A stretch of 64,000 bases of DNA. Origin: JAYEHL01 sp041653935. GTDB taxonomy: Bacteria > Chloroflexota > Dehalococcoidia > E44-bin15. The stretch lies in contig JBAZEO010000001.1 in the NCBI GenBank assembly GCA_041653935.1, positions 1,116,001 through 1,180,000 of the forward strand, written 5' to 3'. The notes beneath the pieces are model-generated. The model searched no databases. It saw only the letters and a list, made by a program, of their open reading frames with translations, and was not told where the DNA came from. Positions 42,847-52,060 of the stretch are shown here, piece by piece. The position numbers and the translations under genes are program-made. Positions within the stretch are counted from its first letter, which is position 1. The number at the start of each line of letters is the position of its first letter.

Positions 42847-43623
42847 ATGAAATTGAGCGATGTTGAAGAAAGAGCCCAGGAATGGGTGAAAGCACCAGTA
42901 GATAAGAAGGATATTCCTACCCCTGTTCTTCCTTATGAATCAAAATTGGTCGCATATATTGACATATTAGGAGTCAAAGACAAGGTCGAGAACAGTGGAG
43001 ATGATGCTGCTCAGATAGTAGATATCATGAACCAGATTCGAACATACGTAGATTCTGAGTGCAGCGAACTAAAAAAAGAAGATTTATTGAATTCATTACA
43101 AATCGGTGATGGATTCTTTATTATGGTTGATTTTAAGTATGTGAATGAAATATGTGAAATATTGGCTGCTGTGCAATGTCAAATACTTATCAACTCTCAT
43201 ATGTTGCTGAGAGGCGCTTTAACTGCAGGGAAAGTTGCCATAGGCGATGACGAAGAATATTTTATTGGTCCGGCCATTATCGATGCGATCACTTTAGAGA
43301 ATCAGAATGCAATCTTCCCTAGAATAGTCTTTAACAGTATGGAAATAGAAAAATACGTCAAAAAGCGAGATATTAAATACAAATATATAGCTGAAGACCA
43401 AGATAAGATTAAATATCTAGATTATATAAAATATTATATAGAAAGCGATAAGTTTAAAATCGAAAACCCGGAGGATTTTTTAAAGAAAAATGGAGTTGAT
43501 AAATTCCTTAGAGAAGCATATGTAAAACATCTTAATAGTAAAAAAAGAGAAGCCAAAAGAGAAGCTCAGAAATACGGTTGGCTAATTTACAAGTTTGATA
43601 TCAATGGCATAAAAATGGTTTAA
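42847..43623 (+). CDS. Nucleotide-cyclase-fold-like protein (cassette gene 1)
   Basis: A 258-aa protein of low-GC codon use. It shows the pattern of a family resembling class III nucleotidyl cyclases: a first Asp strand YIDILGVKD near residues 38-46, a second acidic turn QIGDGFFIMVD near 83-93, LRGALTAGKVAIGDDE, FIGPAIIDAITLENQNA and a PRIVFN strand. Both metal-position aspartates seem present. The last third is Lys-rich and helical. Activity is unproven: it may be a cyclase-like second-messenger enzyme, a degenerate regulator, or another nucleotide-binding role. First gene of four with spacings of 21, 0 and 18 bases. Confidence 0.75.
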   Translation: MKLSDVEERAQEWVKAPVDKKDIPTPVLPYESKLVAYIDILGVKDKVENSGDDAAQIVDIMNQIRTYVDSECSELKKEDLLNSLQIGDGFFIMVDFKYVNEICEILAAVQCQILINSHMLLRGALTAGKVAIGDDEEYFIGPAIIDAITLENQNAIFPRIVFNSMEIEKYVKKRDIKYKYIAEDQDKIKYLDYIKYYIESDKFKIENPEDFLKKNGVDKFLREAYVKHLNSKKREAKREAQKYGWLIYKFDINGIKMV

Positions 43624-43644
43624 ATACCCAGGAAGGTGGAGCCT

Positions 43645-45093
43645 ATGGCTGAACCAACAATAAATGTTCGGTTAGTGGAGACGCTGACCACGGCATTATA
43701 TGATGATCCAATAATACTCTTTCGCGAATATGTGCAAAATTCACTTGATGCGTACATCGAATCGACAAGAGACGATAAGTCAAAAGAATTTGATGGCTTT
43801 GCAGTAGAAATCAGAATAGATAGAAAAAATTCAAATATCGAGATAATAGACAATGGGTATGGAATTCAGGAGAAGACCTTCTCAACTATAATGAAACGTA
43901 TAGGAGCATCCGACAAGAAAAAGGACCAAATTGGATTCAGGGGTATAGGCCGACTTTCGGCAATGCCTTTGTGCAAAGAATTAATATTTGAAAATAAGCC
44001 TCAAGGAACAAAGGAACGGCAAATTTTTAAATGGAATGGCGACGAATTCCATAAATCATTGAATAAAGGCCAAGACATCGAAACTAAACTTGATGATCTA
44101 ACGAAGCTTATACCCGAAAGCTATAGCGGAAATATTGATGATCATTATTTCAAAGTTAAAATCTGCGGATATAAAGAAGCAATTGATGATCTGCTAAAAA
44201 ATAGTGATTTTGCATATAGACTTTCAGAATTATTACCTCTTAAATACTCACCAGAATTTAAAGGGCAGGAAGAGATAAAGAAAAAATTCCAGGATTTAAT
44301 GGGGAAGAGCTTAGATAAGTATTCCTGTACAGTAAGATTGGAAGGAAAAGAGTTATATAAACCATATAATAACACTCATATTTTGAAATCAGGAATAGTT
44401 TTCTGGGAGTTAAAATATCCGGGCAAGGGAGAAAAGGCCCCAGATGAGAATATAGGGATACTCTGGTTTACCTTTAATCAACTAATAAAAGCATTACCTA
44501 AGGAAGGACCTTGTGGGATTTTGGTAAGATCAAAAAATATGTTAATGGGCAACAGATTCTCTTTAGCGGATGATGCTATTAAGAGCAAAACTGAATATAT
44601 CACAACTTATCGAGAGCTCACACAGATGCTTAGCGGAGTATATGGAGAGATGCTATTAGATTATGAACTACAAGATAATGCTAGAAGAGACTGGTTCAAG
44701 ATTGATGAAAAGTCAACTAAACTAAGACAAATCATTGTGGAATTCATGAGAAGATTACACACGTACAGGTACGCTGCTTCCAATTATTTTAGTGGTAAAG
44801 AAGCGAAGGAACAAAAAGTTATTGAGGCATTTAAAGGACTCATAGTAAATTACGTGCCAGAGAAGTTAACTTCAGATATTAATATTTTTCTTAAAAAAGA
44901 AATGGAAGATAGTGGCCAAGTTTTTAAATACGCAGATGAGGATATTCCAAAATTATCACTCACTCATAAAAGGTTCTACGAACGCCTGATTGCAGGTTTA
45001 TATCAGTACTTTATGGTTCAAAAGAAAATTGAAGAGTTTATAAAAGTTCGAACATATTTGAAAGAATACTTAAAGACAACACCGAAAAACTGA
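43645..45093 (+). CDS. GHKL (Hsp90/MORC-like) ATPase (cassette gene 2)
   Basis: A 482-aa protein with an N-terminal GHKL ATP-binding fold: N-box FREYVQNSLDAYIE near 25-38, the DNGYGI box near 72-77 and the glycine lid IGFRGIGRLSAM near 98-109. The middle and C-terminal parts are unlike Hsp90 or MutL and match no family I know. I prefer ATG 43645, with AGGAAGG eight bases upstream, over GTG 43636 inside that site. The stop abuts the radical SAM start codon with no gap. In phage-defence and DNA-processing systems such ATPases often act as clamps or sensors; the role here is inference. Confidence 0.85.
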   Translation: MAEPTINVRLVETLTTALYDDPIILFREYVQNSLDAYIESTRDDKSKEFDGFAVEIRIDRKNSNIEIIDNGYGIQEKTFSTIMKRIGASDKKKDQIGFRGIGRLSAMPLCKELIFENKPQGTKERQIFKWNGDEFHKSLNKGQDIETKLDDLTKLIPESYSGNIDDHYFKVKICGYKEAIDDLLKNSDFAYRLSELLPLKYSPEFKGQEEIKKKFQDLMGKSLDKYSCTVRLEGKELYKPYNNTHILKSGIVFWELKYPGKGEKAPDENIGILWFTFNQLIKALPKEGPCGILVRSKNMLMGNRFSLADDAIKSKTEYITTYRELTQMLSGVYGEMLLDYELQDNARRDWFKIDEKSTKLRQIIVEFMRRLHTYRYAASNYFSGKEAKEQKVIEAFKGLIVNYVPEKLTSDINIFLKKEMEDSGQVFKYADEDIPKLSLTHKRFYERLIAGLYQYFMVQKKIEEFIKVRTYLKEYLKTTPKN

Positions 45094-46773
45094 ATGGAAA
45101 AAATATTACTTGTTGAGCCAAATTATAGAAACAAATTCCCACCTTTAGGTTTGATGAAAATTGCTACCTATCACCGAAACAAAGGTGATATCGTAGAATT
45201 CTATAAAGGCGAAGCTCCATATACTCAAATTATCTCTAAAGATAGAATATACATAACAACATTATTCACTTTTCATTATGACGTCACTCTAAAGTGTATC
45301 TTACATTACTGCAAGTATTTCAATAATGATTCAATTTTCGTTGGCGGTATTGCAGCTACTTTATTAGCAGCAGATTTTAAAAAAGATGCAGGAATAAGCA
45401 ATATCGTCGAAGGGCAGTTAACAAGCTCAAAGATTTTAGGATATCAAGATGACGTTAATATAGATTCTCTTCCTTTAGACTACGATATCTTAGATGATGT
45501 ATTATACAAATACCCGGCAGGTGATAACTATTTCGTTCATACAACTCGGGGCTGTCCTCGCGGTTGCCCATTTTGCGCTGTCAGGATTCTAGAGCCAAAA
45601 TTCAAAACCACGAATTCCATTATTGATCAGGTAACGATAGTAGATCAGACATATCATCAAAAGCGTAATCTCCTCGTAATGGATAATAATATCCTCTGTT
45701 CTCCTAAGCTTAAAGAGATAATTAGCGATATATACTCTCTTGGTTTTACAGGTAAGGCCACCTACATCAATCCTAATTCCTTTGAACAGATGTTAGGCAA
45801 AATAAGAAGGCGCAAAGCTTTCGGCGTGGATTACTCGAAACAGCTATTTGAGACGATTGATTTATTAAAGAAATTCGCTATTAGACTACAGAGATATCCT
45901 AAAGTCTACAGAGACTTTGAAGAGGCAATAGACTCAATTAGCCAATCTTCCAGCATTGAAAAAGATTTGGGGAAGAATTCCGAATTCTTATTGTCAATCA
46001 CTGAAAAGTATCGCTCAAAAACCAAGATGGTTAGATATGTTGATTTCAATCAAGGTATTGATGCAAGATTAGTAAATGAACGAACCATAAAAATACTCTC
46101 AACAATTCCTATAAGACCGTTTAGATTGGCTTATGACAGCATTACTGATACTGATATTTATCAAAGAGCCACACAACTAGCAATAGAAAATGGTGTCAAA
46201 CATTTTTCAAACTATATACTTTACAACTGGGAAGACAAACCTGAAGACTTATGGATACGGCTTAATAATGCTGTAGCGCTATACGGAGGCAATAACAATA
46301 TAGGTGGCTTTTCATTTCCAATGAAATATGCTCCTGTTAACGAAAAGGACAGAAGTTACATTGGAAGATTCTGGAACAAGAAATACCTTGATGCAATAAA
46401 TATCATCATTAATGTAACAAATGGTGTTGTGGCAAAGGAGCAGGATTTCTTTTATGAAGCCTTCGGTCATAACGTTGAAGAGTATTTAGAGATACTGAAT
46501 ATGCCTGATGACTTTATCCGAAACAGATTCTTCTTTAGAGATAATGGTTTACTAAATTACTGGAAAGATTTATTTCGTTCGTTAACAAAAAAGGAAAAGG
46601 CTTATCTCCTTGATTTACTTTGTGGATATACAAAAGATAAGGCTATCGATAATCAAGACCATCCTATTAGAGTGAAAAAAATTCTTGTTTTGTACTCTAT
46701 TCAAAAATCTCAATTTGATAAAGGTGAAAAATCGTATCAATCGGTAATAAAAGAGGTTGAATCAATACAGTGA
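45094..46773 (+). CDS. Radical SAM protein with B12-binding-like N-terminus (cassette gene 3)
   Basis: 559 aa. The N-terminal 140 residues look like the cobalamin-binding Rossmann domain of B12-type radical SAM proteins (ILLVEPNYRNKFPPLGLM, IFVGGIAATLLAADF) but without the classical D-x-H-x-x-G. The cluster motif is RGCPRGCPFCAV (CX3CX2C) near residues 154-165. The SAM barrel is interrupted by an extra helical, charged segment of roughly 100 residues (about 230-320) before VRYVDFNQGIDARLV. No TRAM or SPASM domain. Product unknown; members modify RNA, lipids or peptides. AT-rich codon use; starts directly after the ATPase stop. Confidence 0.85.
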   Translation: MEKILLVEPNYRNKFPPLGLMKIATYHRNKGDIVEFYKGEAPYTQIISKDRIYITTLFTFHYDVTLKCILHYCKYFNNDSIFVGGIAATLLAADFKKDAGISNIVEGQLTSSKILGYQDDVNIDSLPLDYDILDDVLYKYPAGDNYFVHTTRGCPRGCPFCAVRILEPKFKTTNSIIDQVTIVDQTYHQKRNLLVMDNNILCSPKLKEIISDIYSLGFTGKATYINPNSFEQMLGKIRRRKAFGVDYSKQLFETIDLLKKFAIRLQRYPKVYRDFEEAIDSISQSSSIEKDLGKNSEFLLSITEKYRSKTKMVRYVDFNQGIDARLVNERTIKILSTIPIRPFRLAYDSITDTDIYQRATQLAIENGVKHFSNYILYNWEDKPEDLWIRLNNAVALYGGNNNIGGFSFPMKYAPVNEKDRSYIGRFWNKKYLDAINIIINVTNGVVAKEQDFFYEAFGHNVEEYLEILNMPDDFIRNRFFFRDNGLLNYWKDLFRSLTKKEKAYLLDLLCGYTKDKAIDNQDHPIRVKKILVLYSIQKSQFDKGEKSYQSVIKEVESIQ

Positions 46774-46791
46774 AAAGAGGAGCTTGTAACT

Positions 46792-47196
46792 ATGGCTGCA
46801 ACACATAAGCCTAAGTATTTCTTCTTGGCTTTCGGGGAATCATATGCTGGAAAACATTCCGTAGATGGCGGCGTTTATCCACATCGCAAGGGATTTGTAG
46901 GCAGCTCAGAAATATCTGCAGGAGATGTGATGCTACTATATTGTTGCGCTGACTACCCTGAGTACGATCAAGAAGCCCCAGGTATCGGCGTAGTAACTAG
47001 CATAGACACAATACAAGATATTATCTACTACCAATATTTTCCACTTGATAATCCTATTGATTGGGACATTATTAAGGCAAGTATCCCAGAGCTTAAAGGA
47101 AATACGAACTTTAGCTTAACTGGTAACTGGCTACGTGAGATAAGCAATAAGTCCTTCAGAGCAGCAATGGCCAACCGCCAAATTTCTTGGCAATAG
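46792..47196 (+). CDS. EVE-like (PUA-superfamily) domain protein (cassette gene 4)
   Basis: A 134-aa protein that consists almost entirely of an EVE/PUA-like fold: PKYFFLAFGESYAG start, GFVGSSEISAGDVMLLYCC near 38-56, APGIGVVTSI near 64-73, YYQYFPLDNPIDWDIIKA near 80-97, and a tail LTGNWLREISNKSF. EVE and YTH-like domains read modified bases in nucleic acids and occur in modification-dependent restriction and other defence loci. GAGGAGC precedes the ATG. It completes the cassette. Confidence 0.75.
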   Translation: MAATHKPKYFFLAFGESYAGKHSVDGGVYPHRKGFVGSSEISAGDVMLLYCCADYPEYDQEAPGIGVVTSIDTIQDIIYYQYFPLDNPIDWDIIKASIPELKGNTNFSLTGNWLREISNKSFRAAMANRQISWQ

Positions 47197-47238
47197 CAGA
47201 ATAGAATCAGTCTAGGTAAACGTTGTATCAATGTAAAA

Positions 47239-47262
47239 GGGGAGCCTTTGCGGGCTCCCCTC
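47239..47262 (+). terminator. Hairpin terminator at the cassette end
   Basis: GGGGAGCC (47239-47246) with GGCTCCCC (47253-47260), followed by TCGTTGTTT. It closely resembles the terminator at 50481-50506 and, with the adjacent coding remnant, is part of the duplicated aminotransferase 3' end. Confidence 0.75.
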
Positions 47263-47290
47263 GTTGTTTGCAATGCTGACTCCGCCTCAG

Positions 47291-47340
47291 CGCCGCTACT
47301 TGACCTTCCTGGCGAACTCCTCGATGCGGTCCATCCCGCC
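47291..47340 (-). pseudogene. Duplicated 3' end of the aminotransferase gene
   Basis: On the reverse strand this encodes GGMDRIEEFARKVK and a stop, the same C-terminus as the aminotransferase at 50540-51736 apart from a Lys-to-Arg change. The last 30 bases (47311-47340) are identical to 50555-50584, and the preceding 20 differ at three positions. The rest of the gene is missing, so this is a fragment and not a gene. It flanks the P-type ATPase on the side away from the intact copy. Confidence 0.85.
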
Positions 47341-47413
47341 GGTTTTGCGTTTGACTGAGGATCGGGTGTTGAAAGCATTGAAGCCAAAGAGTAAATAGGA
47401 TAAAGTTATTCAC

Positions 47414-50167
47414 ATGGAAAACCCCGGAACGCACTGGCATAGCCTTACGCCGGAAGAAGCGATATCAAAGACCGGTTCCCGTATCTCCGGCCTTACGGAG
47501 AAAGAAGCAACGGAACGCTTGGTCCGGTACGGCGTGAACGAGCTGACAGGCAAAAAGAAGCCCCCTCTCATCATGGTTTTCCTGCGGCAGTTCCTCAGCC
47601 CTTTGATATATGTCTTACTGGCCGCCGGCATTATTTCTCTGGTATCGCAGTTCTTTACCGAAGAAGCGCATTATATAGATGCGATAGTGATCTTCGGCGT
47701 GATCATCTTAAATGCCGTACTCGGCACCTTCCAGGAGAGCCAGGCTGAAAAAGCCATGGAAGCGCTGCTGGAGATGGCTGCGCCTAAAGCTAAAGTAAGG
47801 CGCAACGGCAATATAGAGAACATACCCGCCCGCGAGATAGTCCCCGGCGACATCCTGCTGTTTGAAGCCGGAGATAAAGTCCCCGCGGATGTCAGGCTGC
47901 TGGAGAACGTCAATTTAAAGGTCAATGAGTCCGCCCTGACCGGTGAGTCCGTTCCTGTAGAAAAGCAGTTGGCTCCCCTGGCGGAAGATGCCATTATCGC
48001 CGAAAGAGTAAATATGCTCTTTGCGAGCACTATCGTTACTAACGGCAGGGCTGCGGGCGTGGCCGTGCTTACCGGCATGGAAACCGAGATCGGCAAGATA
48101 GCAACCGGACTCGAAGAAGTCAAACAGGAAGATACGCCGCTGCAAAGCAATATCAAAAAGCTCAGCAAGTATCTGGTATTCGTTTTCCTGGGAGCCAGCG
48201 CCCTTCTGGTGGTCGTCGGCCTGATCCAGGGCCTGAAACTTTTCGATCTGTTCCTGCTGGCAATCGCATCAGCCGTAGCTTCCATCCCCGAAGGTTTACC
48301 GGCGGTCGTGACCGTGGTGCTGGCGATCGGTATGCGAGCTATGGCGCGCCGCAACTCCATCATCCGCAAACTGGTGGCCGTGGAAACCCTGGGCTCCGCT
48401 ACGGTTATCTGTTCGGACAAGACCGGCACGCTGACCTTGAACCAGATGACCGTCCGCCGGCTTTTTACAAACGGCAAATATATCGAGGTTACCGGCGAAG
48501 GCTACGAGCCGAAGGGCGAATTCAGGCAGGATGGAGAAAAGATCGATCCGGCGGAAGATAAGCAAATTGCGCTGCTGCTGCGGGCGGGCGCGCTGTGCAA
48601 CGATGCCTCCCTGACGATAAATGATGGGAAACCCGGCATCTTCGGCGATCCGACCGAAGGGGCTCTGGTGGTAGCGGCGGCCAAAGCCGGATTGAATAAA
48701 ACCGACTTGGAGAAGGCTCATCCGCGGGAAGACGAGCTTCCTTTTGCCAGCGAAAAACAATATATGGTTACTTTGCATTATATGGCTACGCTGCATGCGG
48801 AAGCGGGCCACAAAACGGCCCTCATAAAAGGTTCGGTGGAGAAAATCCTTTCCTACAGCAAGCATATTCTTAAAAACGGCCGGGCGGCGGCTATTACGGA
48901 ATCCGATCGCGCGCAGATATCCGAAGCCGCGATGACCATGGGCAAGGATGCCCTGAGAGTGCTTGCCGTAGCCTACCGCGATCTCCCGGAACAATCGAAC
49001 AAATTATCCGATAAGGATGTGCAGGACGATTTGATATTCATCGGCCTGGCCGGCATGGCGGACCCGCCCCGGCATGAGGCCAAAGAAGCGATCGCCCTGT
49101 GCAAACAAGCCGGCATCAAGGTCAAAATGATAACCGGCGATAACAAGATAACGGCGGAATCGGTAGCGCGCCAGATCGATCTTCCTCCGGGGAAAGCGGT
49201 AACGGGGGCCGAACTGCAAAAAATGAGCGATGAGGAGCTGGCCGCCGAAATCGAAAATATCTCGGTTTTCGCGCGCATCGAGCCGCTGCATAAGCTGAGG
49301 ATAGTGAACGCTCTCAAGTCCAACGGAGAAATCGTGGCTATGACCGGGGACGGCGTCAATGATGCTCCGGCGTTAAAAGCGGCCGATATCGGAATCGCTA
49401 TGGGCATCAGCGGAACGGATGTCGCCAAAGAGGCCAGCGATATGGTACTGGCAGACGATAACTTCGCCTCTGTGGTATCGGCGGTGGGCGAAGGCCGGGC
49501 TATTTTCAACCGGCTGAGAAACGTTCTTTTTTATACGCTGAATACGAACCTGAGCGAGCTCGTGACCTTGATACTGGCCCTGATATTCATCGGGCAGACA
49601 CCTTTGCTGGCAGTTCAGATTCTGTGGGTCAACCTGGTCACCGATACGGCCGGGGATATTCCGCTCGGCATGGAACCCAAGTTCGGCGATGAACTCAAGC
49701 AGCCGCCCCGCCATCCCGGCGTCGGCCTTATCTACCCCGGACTATTTGTCCGGATCATGGTAATGGCGCTGTTCATCGGGCTGGGAACCTTCCTGGTTTT
49801 CCGATGGGCTGAACCGAGAATGAGCATTGATGAAGCCCGGACGCTGACTTTCTGCGCTATCGTCGCGTGCGAATGGATGATGGCTTTCAGCGCCCGGTCG
49901 GATGAATACACGGTGTTCAGGCTTGGTGTTTTCCGTAACCGCGCCCTCATATTGGCTATCGGCATTGCGGTGTTGCTGCAGATCGCCGTAGTTTATGTGC
50001 CGTTTATGCAAACAGCTTTCAAAACCGTTCCTCTAACGCTGAGCGACTGGGGCATCGTAGCGCTGTTTGCCGGAGGACTATTCGCCCTTGAAGAAACCCG
50101 TAAAGCCTTCTTTCCGAAACTCTATAGCTTTGGAAAGTACAAACCGGTTAAGAAAGCTCAAAACTGA
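47414..50167 (+). CDS. P-type cation ATPase, Ca2+-like (PMR1/PacL type)
   Basis: A 917-aa P2-type ATPase with the N-terminal cation-ATPase domain, phosphorylated Asp335 in DKTGTLTLNQMTV, TGES loop ALTGESVPVE, hinge MTGDGVNDAPALK and about ten membrane helices. Ion-site cues: IPEGLPA in M4, NTNLSE in M5, WVNLVTD in M6, matching Ca2+ pumps more than Na/K or Mg types; Mn2+ is also possible. It is flanked by two copies of the aminotransferase 3' end. Confidence 0.92.
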   Translation: MENPGTHWHSLTPEEAISKTGSRISGLTEKEATERLVRYGVNELTGKKKPPLIMVFLRQFLSPLIYVLLAAGIISLVSQFFTEEAHYIDAIVIFGVIILNAVLGTFQESQAEKAMEALLEMAAPKAKVRRNGNIENIPAREIVPGDILLFEAGDKVPADVRLLENVNLKVNESALTGESVPVEKQLAPLAEDAIIAERVNMLFASTIVTNGRAAGVAVLTGMETEIGKIATGLEEVKQEDTPLQSNIKKLSKYLVFVFLGASALLVVVGLIQGLKLFDLFLLAIASAVASIPEGLPAVVTVVLAIGMRAMARRNSIIRKLVAVETLGSATVICSDKTGTLTLNQMTVRRLFTNGKYIEVTGEGYEPKGEFRQDGEKIDPAEDKQIALLLRAGALCNDASLTINDGKPGIFGDPTEGALVVAAAKAGLNKTDLEKAHPREDELPFASEKQYMVTLHYMATLHAEAGHKTALIKGSVEKILSYSKHILKNGRAAAITESDRAQISEAAMTMGKDALRVLAVAYRDLPEQSNKLSDKDVQDDLIFIGLAGMADPPRHEAKEAIALCKQAGIKVKMITGDNKITAESVARQIDLPPGKAVTGAELQKMSDEELAAEIENISVFARIEPLHKLRIVNALKSNGEIVAMTGDGVNDAPALKAADIGIAMGISGTDVAKEASDMVLADDNFASVVSAVGEGRAIFNRLRNVLFYTLNTNLSELVTLILALIFIGQTPLLAVQILWVNLVTDTAGDIPLGMEPKFGDELKQPPRHPGVGLIYPGLFVRIMVMALFIGLGTFLVFRWAEPRMSIDEARTLTFCAIVACEWMMAFSARSDEYTVFRLGVFRNRALILAIGIAVLLQIAVVYVPFMQTAFKTVPLTLSDWGIVALFAGGLFALEETRKAFFPKLYSFGKYKPVKKAQN

Positions 50168-50324
50168 ATCAAACCGCGATCCAGACGTCCGAACTCCTGC
50201 CCCTTGGGGACATCGCTTCTCTTATTTATTTTGCCCGGTGCAGCGTTCTTAACCTCGTTTAAACTGCCCTGCGACCCTCCACGACCCTTAGCTTGCCGCA
50301 TCGACGTCATCTCGTCGCGACGAT

Positions 50325-50420
50325 AAGGGAAGTCCAGAGGGTGCCCCCTCTGGCAGGGTAATAGGGGTGTCCCCTAATTTAAAATTTCCCCCTTTCGTAA
50401 AGGGGGACTAAGGGGGATTA
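50325..50420 (+). repeat. Dispersed G/C-run hairpin repeat, copy 5 (degenerate)
   Basis: Has the AGTCCAGAGGG...CCCTCTGG and GGGGTGTCCCC modules and a CCCCCTTTCGTAAAGGGGG stem, but lacks the AACGTATGGGG core. Confidence 0.75.
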
Positions 50421-50480
50421 AACCAATAGAGAAACGGCGGGTTACACTACGTTAAACCCGCCCTACGATACGAAAATAAA

Positions 50481-50506
50481 GGGGAGCCCTCGCGGGCTCC
50501 CCTTTT
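50481..50506. terminator. Bidirectional terminator between ATPase and aminotransferase
   Basis: GGGGAGCCC/GGGCTCCCC stem around TCGC, with TTTT after it and AAA before it, serving both convergent genes. Confidence 0.85.
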
Positions 50507-50539
50507 CGTTTGTCGATTGCGATTAATCTCCCGGCGCCG

Positions 50540-51736
50540 CTATTTCACCTTCTTGGCGAACTCCTCGATGCGGTCCATCCCGCCCGTGATGTTCTTCATG
50601 GAGGTGGCGTAGGAGAGCCTCAGGTAGTTGTCCGCGCCGAACGGACTGCCGGGAAGGACGGCCACCTTGGCCTCGGTGAGTAAAAGTTCAGTCAAGCCCA
50701 TCGAGCCCTTTATCGGTTTGCCATTGTAGGATTTGTTAAAGAGCTTCGATACGTTGGGGAAGGCGTAGAAAGCGCCGGGCGGCAGGAGGCAGGAGATGCC
50801 CAGCATCTTGTTCAGCCGCTCCACCATATAGTTGCGCCGCTTCTCGAACTCGGCGGCCATGGTCTTCACCGCGTCCTGCGGGCCGGTGAGCGCCGCAAGG
50901 GCCGCCTTTTGCGAGATGGAGACGGGATTGGAGGTGGAGTGGTCCTGCAGGTTGGACATGGCGCCGATGATCTCTTTATCGCCGGCGACGTAGCCGATGC
51001 GCCAGCCGGTCATGGCATAGGACTTGGAGACGCCGTTGACCACCAGCGTTTTGGCCTTGATCTGCGGGTTGAGCGAGGCGATGCTCACGTTCTCGACCCC
51101 GCCGTAGACCAGCTTATCGTATATCTCGTCGGAGATGACCCATATATTTTTCTCCACGGCGATCTTGGCGATGGCCTCCAACTCTTTCTTGGAATATACC
51201 TGCCCCGTGGGGTTGCTCGGGCTGTTCAGTATAAGTAATTTTGTTTTCTTGGTAATGGCCTTCGACAGCGATGCCGGGGTTATCTTGAAACTGTCTTTCT
51301 CCGATGTCTCGATGAACACCGGGGTGGCCTCGGCCACGCGCACCATCTCCGGATAGCTGACCCAGTACGGGGCGGGGATGATTACCTCGTCGCCGGGCTC
51401 GCACAGGACCTGGACGATATTATAGATGCTGTGTTTGGCGCCGCAGGAGACGATCACCTGAGAAGGCTCGTATTCCAGGCCTGCGTCCGCCTTGAACCTG
51501 TCGCAGATGGCTTTCTTCAACGGCGGGATGCCGGCCGTCGGCGTGTACTTGGTGAATCCTTCCGAGATCGCCTTTATGGCCGCCTGCTTGATATGCTCCG
51601 GCGTATCGAAGTCCGGCTCGCCCGCGCCGAAACCGATAACGTCTATCCCTTCCGCCTGCATGGCCTTGGCCTTGGCCGTGATGGCCAGCGTGGGGGAAGG
51701 ACTGATTGCTTTCGCCCTTTTCGTTAAAGTGCTCAT
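50540..51736 (-). CDS. PLP-dependent aminotransferase (aspartate aminotransferase family)
   Basis: A 398-aa class I/II aminotransferase. The PLP Lys is in NGVSKSYAMTGWRIGY near residues 233-248; GAGEPDFDTPEHIK near 40 and NSPSNPTGQVYSKKE near 171-185 are family signatures. Most like bacterial AspC of the 1-gamma class; substrate cannot be fixed by eye. Its last 14 codons and terminator have a diverged second copy at 47239-47340. Confidence 0.92.
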   Translation of the reverse strand: MSTLTKRAKAISPSPTLAITAKAKAMQAEGIDVIGFGAGEPDFDTPEHIKQAAIKAISEGFTKYTPTAGIPPLKKAICDRFKADAGLEYEPSQVIVSCGAKHSIYNIVQVLCEPGDEVIIPAPYWVSYPEMVRVAEATPVFIETSEKDSFKITPASLSKAITKKTKLLILNSPSNPTGQVYSKKELEAIAKIAVEKNIWVISDEIYDKLVYGGVENVSIASLNPQIKAKTLVVNGVSKSYAMTGWRIGYVAGDKEIIGAMSNLQDHSTSNPVSISQKAALAALTGPQDAVKTMAAEFEKRRNYMVERLNKMLGISCLLPPGAFYAFPNVSKLFNKSYNGKPIKGSMGLTELLLTEAKVAVLPGSPFGADNYLRLSYATSMKNITGGMDRIEEFAKKVK

Positions 51737-51886
51737 GATTTCCTCCGGGTTACCAAAATTAGCGCCAGCGCCCGATGGTTATTGAAAGAGGCCTCGGCAA
51801 CAAGCCGGAAACCCGTTTCCGTTTCGCTCCAGGCCTGGCCGAGGTGTAATGATACCATGAAGATTCATTTTTGGAAATGGGGGACG

Positions 51887-51978
51887 ACCCTCACCCTGGC
51901 CCTCTCCCTGCGAAGGGAGAGGGAGATGTTTTTTAAAGCTATCTCCCCCTAACCCCCTCTTCTAAAAAGAGGGGGAAC
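51887..51978. repeat. Hairpin composite A, copy 2
   Basis: CCCTCTCCCTGCGAAGGGAGAGGG-type stem followed by CCCCCTCTTCT/AAAAAGAGGGGG, nearly the same as 35611-35700. Confidence 0.75.
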
Positions 51979-52060
51979 AGATACGTCTCAGGGAACGTTC
52001 GAACCTTTACTACAGCCCTCTCCCCACAGCGTAAGAGGTTAGCCCCCAATAACGACCATT

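Larger units (their letters stand above)
50168..50539. other. 370-bp intergenic region with a degenerate repeat
   Basis: No gene seen. Contains degraded repeat copy 5 and the bidirectional terminator before the convergent aminotransferase. Confidence 0.7.

Noticed and set aside
45094..46773. Radical SAM gene as a prokaryotic viperin
   Set aside because: Length, B12-like N-terminal domain and lack of viperin C-terminal motifs do not fit, although viperins are defence proteins.
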